Below, one piece after another: positions 43,670 through 51,681 of a stretch of 61,829 bases of DNA. The stretch is from positions 955,032 to 1,016,860 of the forward strand of contig NZ_CM000745.1 in NCBI RefSeq assembly GCF_000161455.1, written 5' to 3'. The first letter of the stretch is position 1, and every line of letters starts with the position of its first letter. The position numbers and the translations under genes are program-made. Source of the DNA: Bacillus pseudomycoides DSM 12442 (GTDB lineage Bacteria; Bacillota; Bacilli; Bacillales; Bacillaceae_G). The notes under the pieces were generated by a model. It worked only from the letters and a program-made list of their open reading frames with translations. It made no database searches and was not told the origin of the DNA.

Positions 43670-44374
43670 CTACTTTGCGATGAATTTATAACCAAGTCCG
43701 CGAACAGTTTTAATGTATTGAGGGTTACTTGGGTCAAGCTCAATTTTTTCACGTAGTTTTCGAATATGAACCATAACTGTGTTGTCATCTCCATTATAGG
43801 CAGGAGCCCCCCATACTTTTTCGTATATTTCTTCTTTTGAGAATACGTAATTAGGATGTTCACAGAAAAAGAGTAGTAGTTGAAAGAGCTGAGCTGAACA
43901 TTCCACAATTTTCCCATCTACTTGTAATTCAGCTGCATGTTTATCGACCTGAAATCTCCCAAATGAAAGAAAGTGTGTCTCTTTCATAGGTTGTGTAGTT
44001 TGTTTCATATGTCTTCGAAGTTGAGCTTTCATACGAGCGACGACTTCCAGTGGATTGAATGGTTTTGTAATATAGTCGTCTGCCCCGTATAAGAAGCCAG
44101 ATACTTTATCTAAATCAGATGATTTTGCTGTTAGAAAGAAAATTGGACAATCTGTTTTTTGACGAATAATTGGACAAATGTCAAAACCAGATTGCCCGGG
44201 AAGCATGACATCTAAAATCATTAAGTCATAACGATTTTGTTCTACGAATTGTAAAGCTTCTTCTGCAGATGTAGCAGTTGTAATATGAGAAAATCCTTCT
44301 TTTTGTAGAATAGTAGTTAATAGTTGTAAAATTGCCGTTTCATCATCAACAAGTAAAACATTTGCATTATACAA
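43670..44374 (-). CDS. OmpR/PhoB-family response regulator
   Basis: 234 residues. The receiver domain has VDDE near the N-terminus, the phosphoryl Asp in LMILDVMLPG, and Lys in ITKPFNPLEV. The C-terminal winged helix ends VRGLGYKF. The start is the TTG at 44374, nine bases after AGGGGG; the longer frame to 44407 has none. It is cotranscribed with the kinase, and targets are unknown. The divergent CPBP gene is a candidate target from position alone. Confidence 0.9.
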   Translation of the reverse strand: MYNANVLLVDDETAILQLLTTILQKEGFSHITTATSAEEALQFVEQNRYDLMILDVMLPGQSGFDICPIIRQKTDCPIFFLTAKSSDLDKVSGFLYGADDYITKPFNPLEVVARMKAQLRRHMKQTTQPMKETHFLSFGRFQVDKHAAELQVDGKIVECSAQLFQLLLFFCEHPNYVFSKEEIYEKVWGAPAYNGDDNTVMVHIRKLREKIELDPSNPQYIKTVRGLGYKFIAK

Positions 44375-44515
44375 TCTGAATCGCCCCCTATTTTCATCGA
44401 ATATCATAACATTTTATTGTAAGTTATGGGATTTTTAAGGAAAATTTAAGGTTTTCTTTGCTTAAAAATAAGATTCGAATGATATGATAAATGTAACATA
44501 GGGGAGGAGATGAGT

Positions 44516-45346
44516 GTGAATCCGTTTTGTTCGATGCGAGCCAGATATTTTTTGATTGTATTTACACTACTTGTTTTGATTGAACGTATTAGTAAACAAT
44601 TGTTAGAGAATACATTTCATATATCAATTTCTTCTTTTGCAAGCACACTTGTACTCTACATATTTCCATCACTTTGGTTATGGTATCAATGTAAGCGCCA
44701 TCGTATTCCATTTACTTTATTTGTAAATAGAAGAGAAGCATTTAATCTTTTACAAGTTTTAATGATTACGGGAATGCTATGCCTTTTTAGTTATGGATAT
44801 CTTGTATTGTATATGTATAGCTTTGTATGGATTACACCGGATTTTATTATAAATATATTACATGAACCGATTATAGGGAGTGCAGGCGGATACATATATC
44901 AATTTATAATAATCGTACTAGTAGCTCCTATTGTATGTGAATTTGTATTTAGGGGATTTCTATTTCAGCGTTTTGCAGCGAAATGGGGAACCGGAAAAGC
45001 GATGGTTATTGTAGCGATTCTTTTCGGATGTTTTCATATTGATTTCCTCAGTGCTGTCATGTTTAGTATCGTACTATCAATTGTATACATTCGGACGAAA
45101 AGCTTACTGATGCCGATTAGTATTCATATGTTAAATAATGCAATCGTACTTATTACATCTTTTATGTTCAGTAAGGAAGAAATGATAAGCTTTGCGGATT
45201 TTTCTAATCAAACTCCATTTTTTACAGGACTTATTATTTTTATCATTGGATTAAATTTAGTACTCGTCTTTTTGTTCGTGAATCGTCGTTATATGAATAA
45301 AGAGGTGTCGGTAGTATATACGAATAAAATGAGAGATATAGGTTAG
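44516..45346 (+). CDS. CPBP/CAAX-protease-family membrane protein with an altered first motif
   Basis: 276 residues with about eight hydrophobic segments. Motif 1 reads CEFVFRG where the family has EExxxR, so the first Glu is Cys. Motif 2 is FGCFHIDF, with the usual His, and motif 3 is HMLNN. Members are intramembrane glutamic-type proteases used in bacteriocin immunity or prenyl-protein processing, and loss of the first Glu suggests reduced or absent proteolysis. GTG at 44516 is chosen because GGGGAGG is 8 bases away; the ATG at 44510 touches it. It is divergent from the two-component genes. Confidence 0.8.
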   Translation: MNPFCSMRARYFLIVFTLLVLIERISKQLLENTFHISISSFASTLVLYIFPSLWLWYQCKRHRIPFTLFVNRREAFNLLQVLMITGMLCLFSYGYLVLYMYSFVWITPDFIINILHEPIIGSAGGYIYQFIIIVLVAPIVCEFVFRGFLFQRFAAKWGTGKAMVIVAILFGCFHIDFLSAVMFSIVLSIVYIRTKSLLMPISIHMLNNAIVLITSFMFSKEEMISFADFSNQTPFFTGLIIFIIGLNLVLVFLFVNRRYMNKEVSVVYTNKMRDIG

Positions 45347-45408
45347 AGAACGTAGAATTTATTGAATAATAAAAAAGATATACCTATCTTTTTTAGGCTA
45401 GAGAGAGA

Positions 45409-45530
45409 ATCCGTCTATGGATAGAAGCGGTCAGAGCATATTTCATCCTCATGCTAAGTGAAAATAAAAATACAGGTCACCTTTTGTTTTCATAACGGCG
45501 ATTTGTATGTTGGAAAATCAAAAAAGATTT
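45409..45530 (+). repeat. Second dispersed repeat family, copy 1
   Basis: About 120 bases starting AATCCGTCTATGGATAGAAG and including CATGCTAAGTGAAAATAAAA, TTTTGTTTTCATAACGGCGA and TTGGAAAATC. Two better-matched copies lie at 48299 and 50093. The inner TGAAAA...AAAA/TTTTGTTTTCA segments can pair into a hairpin. It has no coding capacity and the family name is unknown to me. Confidence 0.7.
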
Positions 45531-45556
45531 ATATAGAAAGGAATGGATATGATTCT

Positions 45557-45856
45557 ATGAATGAAACAATTCAATCAAATAAATTGTTTTATGTAATCAT
45601 GGTGAGTTTAATTGTGATTACAACAGTGAATGTAGGCTTTCGCTGGAATGAAGCATACTTTTTTGTTTATTTAGCACTTCATCTTCTAGGGCTACTATGC
45701 ATTGGGGGCGGAATTGTAGTTGAGAAAAGAAGTGAAGATGGAATTAATTATATATGTGTACTTGGTCTTATACTACTTCTAGCTGTACAAGGAATTATGA
45801 AATATAGCTTCATTTCTTTTCAGGATTTAAGTTTTTTTGTTAACATTTTTCAATAA
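45557..45856 (+). CDS. Small three-helix membrane protein
   Basis: 99 residues with three hydrophobic segments (about 10-27, 35-55 and 65-85). The family is not recognised. The start is taken as the ATG at 45557; the ribosome site AAAGGA is rather far, so the start is uncertain. A longer frame to 45458 runs into the repeat and is not favoured. Ten bases separate it from the next small membrane gene, so the two are probably one operon. Confidence 0.6.
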   Translation: MNETIQSNKLFYVIMVSLIVITTVNVGFRWNEAYFFVYLALHLLGLLCIGGGIVVEKRSEDGINYICVLGLILLLAVQGIMKYSFISFQDLSFFVNIFQ

Positions 45857-45866
45857 GGAGTGCTGA

Positions 45867-46055
45867 TTGGTATTGTCGAAAAAACAAGTTGGCTATGTAG
45901 TTGTGTTACTTGGATTTATCTTAATTCTTGTAGGGAAGGTTTATCTAAACCATTATGAATACGGGAAATATATAAGTGGTTTCGGTCTTGTTTGCTGGAT
46001 TGCGAGTGCGCTTCTTATTCCAACATATGAGCCGAAGAAACATACAGATAGATAA
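45867..46055 (+). CDS. Small two-helix membrane protein
   Basis: 62 residues: SKKQVGYVVVLLGFILILVG, a short polar loop (HYEYGKY), a second helix and a polar tail. AAGGAG lies 6 bases before the TTG start. The stop codon TAA is within the ATAAA that bounds a bcr1-type repeat, so the repeat may have changed the original C-terminus. The function is unknown. Confidence 0.6.
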   Translation: MVLSKKQVGYVVVLLGFILILVGKVYLNHYEYGKYISGFGLVCWIASALLIPTYEPKKHTDR

Positions 46056-46146
46056 AGTGAAACTTTAATCAGTGGGGGCTCTTCATCACCCACTGATTAA
46101 AGGCCCTCACCAATCGGGCTTTTACTGCCCGTTAATGCGGGATAAA
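46052..46146 (-). repeat. bcr1-type repeat, shortened, reverse orientation
   Basis: ATAAAGTGAAACTTTAATCAG opens the element and TGCCCGTTAATGCGGGATAAA closes it, the reversed ends of the copy at 9838. A GTGGGGG-type hairpin is kept and the long left hairpin is lost, leaving 95 bases. Confidence 0.75.
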
Positions 46147-46210
46147 TAGAGAGTGTAGAATGGATAGGTTTAAAGTTTCGTAGCATAGTTTATATAGAAT
46201 AATATGTGTG

Positions 46211-46243
46211 AAAAACCTCTTCGAATGATGAAGAGGTTTTTAT
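46211..46243. terminator. Terminator of the Sco gene
   Basis: AAAACCTCTTC pairs perfectly with GAAGAGGTTTT around GAATGAT. It ends the minus-strand Sco gene and can stop rightward transcription too. Confidence 0.87.
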
Positions 46244-46824
46244 AATGCATTTTTAATTTTCTCAAGCACTTTTTTGCTGTTAAAACCACGTTCTCCCATA
46301 CCGAAGACTTCGATTAAACGATCATTTTCATCGAGTAGATAGGAGTTAGAAGTATGAATATAGAGTCCGCTTCCTGGATCGCGGTACTGAAAGTTAAATG
46401 TATCTGCTAGTTTTTTCGTTTCATCTTCATCACCGCGCAGTAAGTGCCACCCTTTCGTTTTTTTCATTTCAAATGTGTTGGCATATGTAGTTAATATTTC
46501 TTTTGTGTCGAACTTAGGATCAATGGTAATTGTAATAAATTCAATTTTTTTACCAAATAGTTTATCCTTTTCTAGTTCGTCTCGTAAATGCTTCATTTTG
46601 TATGTAGTAACGGGACAAATATCAGGGCATTTTGTGTATATAAATTCTACGAGTTTAAGTTTTTTTGGTAGTTGATCAAAAGATAGCGTTGTACCATTTA
46701 CATCCTCCATAACGATTCCACGTGGTATTTCAGCAGAAGCTTTACGATAATCTGTAAAATAGTAAATTCCAATTCCAATTACGATGACTAAACCTAATGT
46801 AAACGTAATATAAATTTTTTTCAA
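46240..46824 (-). CDS. Sco1/SenC-family copper chaperone
   Basis: 194 residues. A single N-terminal helix (YITFTLGLVIVIGIGIYYF) anchors a thioredoxin-like domain outside the membrane. The copper site is CPDICP (CxxxC) plus the His in GLYIHTSNSYLLD. It delivers copper to the CuA centre of cytochrome c oxidase or acts as a thiol reductase. The start is the TTG at 46824, after GGAGGAGG; the upstream ATG at 46896 lies in the divergent promoter region. No oxidase genes are near. Confidence 0.88.
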   Translation of the reverse strand: MKKIYITFTLGLVIVIGIGIYYFTDYRKASAEIPRGIVMEDVNGTTLSFDQLPKKLKLVEFIYTKCPDICPVTTYKMKHLRDELEKDKLFGKKIEFITITIDPKFDTKEILTTYANTFEMKKTKGWHLLRGDEDETKKLADTFNFQYRDPGSGLYIHTSNSYLLDENDRLIEVFGMGERGFNSKKVLEKIKNAL

Positions 46825-46981
46825 TTTCCATCCTCCTCCTAATTTTATTTTATAAGAAAAATCCGAAAATTCATGGGGAGGGATTGAAAATTGCATGACA
46901 ATTCGATGTATTAGCTTGTTCTATTTTAGGAGGAACGAACTTACAATAATAAGAGACAGGCAGCATAGAGGAGGAGATACC

Positions 46982-48244
46982 GTGAAGAAGGTTGTGAAGT
47001 GGTCACTTTTTTTGTACGTTGGTTTTGCGTTATTTATATATTGGTATTTATTTGGATGGAATCATGAAATTATTCCAGATATGTATAAAGGAACGAGTGC
47101 TGATCCAGAGACGTTTATGAATGCAAAGGAACTTACATTAAGTCAAGATTATTCGCGTGTGAAAAATTTACTCTTTTTTTTAGCGACGCCTCTTGAATGG
47201 ATTATTTTATTGTTTGTGCTTGTTTTAGGTATATCAAATCGTTTTGAAAAATGGTCAAAAGAAACGACGAAAGTACGGGTTATTCAAGTTGCTATCTATC
47301 TCTTTTATTTATCATTGCTTACAACCGTTCTTGCATTGCCTCTGCAATGGATGGGGCATCAAATCTCAATTGATTACGGTATTTCAACGCAATCCACAGC
47401 GAGTTGGATAAAAGATCATGTAATTGATTTTTGGGTAAATTATATTATGATGTTTCTCGTTGTTTCTGTTCTTTTATGGCTGATTTATAAATTTCCGAAG
47501 CGGTGGTGGCTAGCCGGTTGGGCTTTGTCAGTACCGTTTACAATTTTTTTAACCTTTGTACAGCCCGTTGTAATTGATCCGTTATACAATGATTTTTCTA
47601 CATTGCAAAATAAAGACTTAGAGAAGAAAATTTTAGCAATTGCGGACAGGGCAGATATTCCAGCTGAGCATGTATATGAAGTGAACATGTCTGAAAAAAC
47701 AACGGCCCTAAATGCATATGTGACAGGAATTGGATTGAATTCTCGAATTGTATTGTGGAATACAACGCTCCAGCAGTTAAAAGATAAAGAGATTTTATTT
47801 ATTATGGCTCATGAAATGGGACATTACGTGATGAAACATATATATTGGGGTGTGGCGAGTTATATTGTGTTAACGTTTGTAGGGATGTATTTGATTAGCC
47901 GTATTATCAATATGTGCCTCAGAAAATGGGGAGATACATTGCGCCTATCAAAGATGGCGTGCTTATCGATTATCCCATTATTTTTTCTTATCTCCTCTGT
48001 GTTGTCTTTTGCAGTAAGCCCACTATCAAACTACGTATCACGTATAGAAGAACGGGCAGCAGACCAATATGCTTTAGATATAACGAAAGATGGAAATTCT
48101 GGTGTAAAGACGTTCCAGTATTTATCGAAAACAAGTTTAAGTCAAGTGAATCCACCGGCGTTAGTGAAGTTTTTCTTATATACACATCCGCCAATTTTTG
48201 AAAGAATTCATGTGTTTGAGCAGTATGAGAAGCAGAAGAAATGA
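46982..48244 (+). CDS. M48-family (Ste24/HtpX-like) membrane metalloprotease
   Basis: 420 residues. Four or more membrane helices flank the zinc site MAHEMGHYVMKH (HEXXH at about 277-281), and the third ligand Glu is in RIEERAADQYALDI. The length and the N-terminal helices fit Ste24 endopeptidases, which cleave misfolded or prenylated membrane proteins. The start is the GTG at 46982, six bases after GGAGGAG. It is divergent from the Sco gene. A hairpin follows the stop. Confidence 0.88.
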   Translation: MKKVVKWSLFLYVGFALFIYWYLFGWNHEIIPDMYKGTSADPETFMNAKELTLSQDYSRVKNLLFFLATPLEWIILLFVLVLGISNRFEKWSKETTKVRVIQVAIYLFYLSLLTTVLALPLQWMGHQISIDYGISTQSTASWIKDHVIDFWVNYIMMFLVVSVLLWLIYKFPKRWWLAGWALSVPFTIFLTFVQPVVIDPLYNDFSTLQNKDLEKKILAIADRADIPAEHVYEVNMSEKTTALNAYVTGIGLNSRIVLWNTTLQQLKDKEILFIMAHEMGHYVMKHIYWGVASYIVLTFVGMYLISRIINMCLRKWGDTLRLSKMACLSIIPLFFLISSVLSFAVSPLSNYVSRIEERAADQYALDITKDGNSGVKTFQYLSKTSLSQVNPPALVKFFLYTHPPIFERIHVFEQYEKQKK

Positions 48245-48276
48245 GGAGCAGCGGTAACGCTGCTTCTCATTTCTTT
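48243..48276 (+). terminator. Terminator of the M48 protease gene
   Basis: AGGAGCAGCG pairs with CGCTGCTTCT around GTAA, followed by CATTTCTTTG. It overlaps the stop codon. Confidence 0.75.
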
Positions 48277-48298
48277 GCGTATAAGTTTAGGAAAAGAG

Positions 48299-48421
48299 TG
48301 TCCGTCCATGGATAGAAGCGGTCAGAGCCCTTTTTCGCCCCATGCCATGTGAAAACAAAAGAGAGGATATCAATTTTTGTTTACATAGCTGTGATTTATA
48401 TGCGGAAATCCCAAAAGTATG
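48299..48421 (+). repeat. Second dispersed repeat family, copy 2
   Basis: It contains TCCGTCCATGGATAGAAGCG, CGCCCCATGCCATGTGAAAA and TTTTTGTTTACATAGC, in the same order as copy 3 at 50093 and nearly identical to it over the middle. ATGTGAAAACAAAA and TTTTTGTTTACAT can pair. Confidence 0.75.
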
Positions 48422-48561
48422 AAGTGTTTTTTGTGAAATTTTATCATTTTAACTGAGAAGCCCTCTCCTCTAAACGAAGTGAAGGTGGGGAGAGCTCAAT
48501 TAAAAGTTACAGTTACGAAAGGAGCTAAAAGTTAGAGGCTTAAAGAACGATTCCTCTAACT

Positions 48562-49089
48562 CTATCCTTCTTTAGTTATATCATATTTCAACAATTGTCG
48601 TTTATCATAGAACTTCTCATAAATAATACCCATTAAATAGAAAAATAATAGACCAAAACAAATATGGATGAGTGTAAATTTAGCTCCAAATGAAGAAAAT
48701 TCATACACCATAACCGGTAATTTTGCAGTTGTCCAAACTCCTAGAAAAAATACAATGTATCGTATGCTCGCTCCTTTTTTTAATAAAAGTGCCGCGATTG
48801 GAAAAGCAACATAGAGGGGACCAGCTGCAATTCCTCCTAATAATAGGGAGAATAAGATGCCATAGATGCCAGATTTTTCCCCCATATATTTAATTAATGT
48901 TTCTTTCTTCACCCACTGGTCAAGCAATCCTACGAATATTAAGACAGGAGGAAGTAGAAACAGCATATCTAAAATACTTTTTCCTGTTAATTGAAATGCG
49001 TTCCATCCCAACGAATGGTTTATAAAAGTACATATAATGAGCCCAAATAATAAAATGAAAAAGAAACGATATCTTCTTAATTCATTCAT
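48562..49089 (-). CDS. Half-size permease (ArsP/YraQ-like), second of a pair
   Basis: 175 residues with about five hydrophobic helices and the glycine-rich LLGGIAAGPLYVAFPIAALLLKKG motif of the PF03773-type permeases. It corresponds to one half of the usual eight- to ten-helix protein. The start ATG (49089) overlaps the stop of the upstream half in an ATGA arrangement, so the halves are translated together and probably pair in the membrane. The substrate is unknown; relatives export organoarsenicals. Confidence 0.75.
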   Translation of the reverse strand: MNELRRYRFFFILLFGLIICTFINHSLGWNAFQLTGKSILDMLFLLPPVLIFVGLLDQWVKKETLIKYMGEKSGIYGILFSLLLGGIAAGPLYVAFPIAALLLKKGASIRYIVFFLGVWTTAKLPVMVYEFSSFGAKFTLIHICFGLLFFYLMGIIYEKFYDKRQLLKYDITKEG

Positions 49090-49568
49090 ACCATCACCAC
49101 CCAAATAATATACGAGAATATGAGAGACATTAACAATGCGGATGCATTACGAGAATAAGCAAAACTTCGCCCAAATATCTTTTGTTCCATCGGTAAAGTT
49201 GTGATTCCTACTGACATTAATGTAGACATTAATGCCGCAACTTGAGGGAGGCCCGCACCATTTTGGACTAATGTATTTCCAAGAGGAAACACAACAAAGC
49301 TTGGAATGAGTGCAACAGAGCCAATTATTGCTGAATAAACAATACCGATGAATCCAGATTTTTCCCCAATGATGGAAGAAATGAAGGAAGGCGTTAATAT
49401 AGATAGTGATAGTCCAACGAAAAGCATAATTGATAGCATGGAAGGTATAAGATTACGAAACATTTTCCATGACTTTAATAGAGCATCTTTTGTTTTATTC
49501 CGATCCTTTACAAAAGAAATACTGATAAGAATAATGGCTAAAGAGTAAAGGAGAGCGCCATTAATCAT
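49086..49568 (-). CDS. Half-size permease (ArsP/YraQ-like), first of a pair
   Basis: 160 residues with about five helices. MLFVGLSLSILTPSFISSIIGEKSGFIG and GSVALIPSFVVFPLGNTLVQNG parallel the IGEKSGIYG and AGPLYVAFPIAALLLKKG motifs of the second half, so the two arose by duplication within the family. Its start overlaps the padR stop by 8 bases. The operon order is padR, this gene, then the second half. Confidence 0.75.
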   Translation of the reverse strand: MINGALLYSLAIILISISFVKDRNKTKDALLKSWKMFRNLIPSMLSIMLFVGLSLSILTPSFISSIIGEKSGFIGIVYSAIIGSVALIPSFVVFPLGNTLVQNGAGLPQVAALMSTLMSVGITTLPMEQKIFGRSFAYSRNASALLMSLIFSYIIWVVMV

Positions 49569-49902
49569 GATTAGACTCTTTCCAGTCTTTATATTTGTCT
49601 AAGAAAAATGATAAGTTTTTAATTTTTTCTTCAATATCTATTTGAAACTCTTCTAATTGTTTTTTTCCCACTGTAGTAATTTTGTACATCTTTCTCGGCT
49701 TATCTTGATCAGATGTATCCAAATAAGACTCAACAGCACCTTCGTTTTCTAATTTTTTTAGGGTGCGGTATATAATGGCACTATCAATTGGATTGATGGG
49801 AAGCTCTTCTTCACATTTCTGCAGAAGTTTCCCTCCATAACTATCTCCCTCTGTTAAAAACAGCAAAAGAAATGCACCTGTATGTCTCCCTGTATGTTTC
49901 AT
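49561..49902 (-). CDS. PadR-family transcriptional regulator
   Basis: 113 residues. The winged helix is typical: TGAFLLLFLTEGDSYGGKLLQKCEE, then DSAIIYRTLKKLENEGAVESYLD, RKMYKITTVGKKQLEEF, and a C-terminal dimerisation helix. PadR proteins repress efflux or stress genes until a ligand binds. It leads an operon with two permease halves, so it probably controls their expression and its own through the inverted repeats just upstream. AGGAGGTT precedes the ATG. Confidence 0.86.
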   Translation of the reverse strand: MKHTGRHTGAFLLLFLTEGDSYGGKLLQKCEEELPINPIDSAIIYRTLKKLENEGAVESYLDTSDQDKPRKMYKITTVGKKQLEEFQIDIEEKIKNLSFFLDKYKDWKESNHD

Positions 49903-49951
49903 AAAACATCTAACCTCCTTAATGAAATGTAAAAAATAGTTTTGTTATCAA

Positions 49952-50016
49952 AACAGTAACATATTACTGTTAATAACATTATACTGTCATTAACAGTGGT
50001 GTGTTACTGACAGTAT
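49952..50016. promoter_or_regulatory. Two inverted repeats upstream of padR: candidate PadR operators
   Basis: Repeat 1: AACAGTAA at 49952-49959 and TTACTGTT at 49964-49971, perfect. Repeat 2: ATACTGTCATTAA at 49981-49993 and TTACTGACAGTAT at 50004-50016, one mismatch. Both contain the ACTGT core. They lie 50-115 bases upstream of padR, where autoregulation would act. Confidence 0.6.
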
Positions 50017-50092
50017 AAACTTAATATAATTTCATGTCAATTCTAAAATAAACAACATGTTTTTGATCAAACTTTATTCCAAAGCTACAACA

Positions 50093-50213
50093 GGATCTGT
50101 CCATGCATAGAAGAATCAGTGCCTATTTTCGCCCCATGCCATGTGAAAACAAAAGAGAGGATGTCACTTTTTGTTTACATAGCCGTGATGTATATGTTAG
50201 AAAATCAAAATAG
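50093..50213 (+). repeat. Second dispersed repeat family, copy 3
   Basis: It reads GATCTGTCCATGCATAGAAG, CGCCCCATGCCATGTGAAAA, then TTTTTGTTTACATAGCCGTG, and ends AAAATCAAAATAGAT. It matches copy 2 closely in the middle and copy 1 at the right end. It stands between the PadR operators and the EamA gene. Confidence 0.75.
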
Positions 50214-50500
50214 ATTGTTTAGGAAAAAATATTTTTATGTAAAATATGGTAAAATATATAGGTGGCTATAACGGGGAAAACGAGTATTTCTATATTGCCT
50301 TTTATCATCTTTATTTTTTACAATGATGCTTTACATTGTAAAAGGAATGAGGATTGCAAATGCCACTTCGTGAGAATAAATGGCTTTAAGTATCTTTACG
50401 ATTTTTTACATTCCATTCATCTTATTGTATATTTAAAATTGAGAATATTACGAAACTTGAAATGTAAATGTTCGTTTTAAACTAATGGGGGTTGTTTATA
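50214..50500. other. Intergenic region before the EamA gene
   Basis: An open frame at 50262-50480 has no ribosome binding site and an unlikely composition, so I do not call it. Nothing else is clear. Confidence 0.4.
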
Positions 50501-51448
50501 TTGTTTCAAAAGAGCGCCGCAAATAGGTTATTCCAAACAAAATCATCGCCAGCTATAAAAATGATCATATCGATGTCTATTTTTGGCTCAATCGGATTTT
50601 TTTCAGTAAAAACAAATTTACCATCATTTGAATTAGTATTTGTTCGTTGTATTTGTGCCACTATATTTTTAACGTTATGTTGGATTGCAACAGGTCAGTT
50701 TAAAGAAGAAAAGTGGAATCGAAAAGAAATACTGCAAATATTAGGGTGTGGTGTCTTTCTTGTTTTTAACTGGGTGTTTCTGTTTAAAGCTTTCGAAGTC
50801 ATGTCAGTGACAATTGCAATTTCTGTGTATCATCTTGCACCAATTATCGTATTAATGATTGGGAGTGTCGTGTTTAAAGAAAAATTAACAATGCTATCTG
50901 TTATTTCAATTGTTATTTGTTTTCTCGGTACTGTTTTAGTAGCGGGAGTAGATGGAAGTGTTTCGATAGAAAAGTTAATGTCCTCTGGGATGGTTTGGGC
51001 ACTTCTTGCAGCATTATTTTATGCATTTACCACCTTGTTAGGAAAAGGGATTAAACAAACAAGTGCATATGCAATGACATTTTTGCAAACTTTTTTAGGG
51101 ATATTTCTGTTACTACCATTTGTAGACTTTGGAGCATTTCAAGGGTTAACAGAGAGTAATTGGATTGCGATTACAGCGACAGGACTTATTCATACTGGCT
51201 TTGTTTATTACTTATTTTTTGATAGTTTAAGAGATTTACCAACAAGGCTCATTTCTGTATTAGTGTTTTTGGATCCAGGTGTAGCTATTTTACTTGATAC
51301 AGCATTTACAGGGTTTCGTCCGACCACGATGCAGACAGCGGGAATTATTTTGATTTTTGTTGGGATGGCATTTACTTTTAGAAAATCGAAACCTGAGGAA
51401 GTAACGAGTAAGGAAAAGGAACCAAGTACAATAGTATCTTCGAAGTAA
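50501..51448 (+). CDS. EamA-family (DMT) transporter
   Basis: 315 residues with 10 helices in two EamA repeats: the first from SIFGSIGFFSVKTNLPSFELVFVRC to about 145, the second from WALLAALFYAFTTLLGKGIK. The end carries a Lys/Glu-rich cytoplasmic tail. These proteins usually export amino acids or metabolites; the substrate is unknown. The start is TTG at 50501, nine bases after ATGGGGG; TTG at 50492 is an alternative. Confidence 0.85.
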   Translation: MFQKSAANRLFQTKSSPAIKMIISMSIFGSIGFFSVKTNLPSFELVFVRCICATIFLTLCWIATGQFKEEKWNRKEILQILGCGVFLVFNWVFLFKAFEVMSVTIAISVYHLAPIIVLMIGSVVFKEKLTMLSVISIVICFLGTVLVAGVDGSVSIEKLMSSGMVWALLAALFYAFTTLLGKGIKQTSAYAMTFLQTFLGIFLLLPFVDFGAFQGLTESNWIAITATGLIHTGFVYYLFFDSLRDLPTRLISVLVFLDPGVAILLDTAFTGFRPTTMQTAGIILIFVGMAFTFRKSKPEEVTSKEKEPSTIVSSK

Positions 51449-51514
51449 TTTGTTTTTTATCATCATGAATAGAGTGTGAATGCTAAGTGCATGGTTACTG
51501 TATGTAAAGGGAAC

Positions 51515-51570
51515 AAAATTACCCCATTTTGCAAAGGTATGGATCAAAATGGGGTGATTTTATTATTTTT
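51515..51570. terminator. Terminator of the EamA gene
   Basis: AAAATTACCCCATTTTG pairs with CAAAATGGGGTGATTTT around 14 bases, followed by ATTATTTTTG. Confidence 0.8.
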
Positions 51571-51681
51571 GTATGTATATATCCTATGTTAATAGAGAAT
51601 ATAGCGTACATCTTTGAATCATAATTTTTATTAAAGTGAAATTTGAAGTCTTCAAGTAAGTGACTTTATAATAAATGAAAT

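Noticed and set aside
50262..50480. Open frame of 72 codons before the EamA gene
   Set aside because: No ribosome binding site and a composition typical of AT-rich non-coding DNA.
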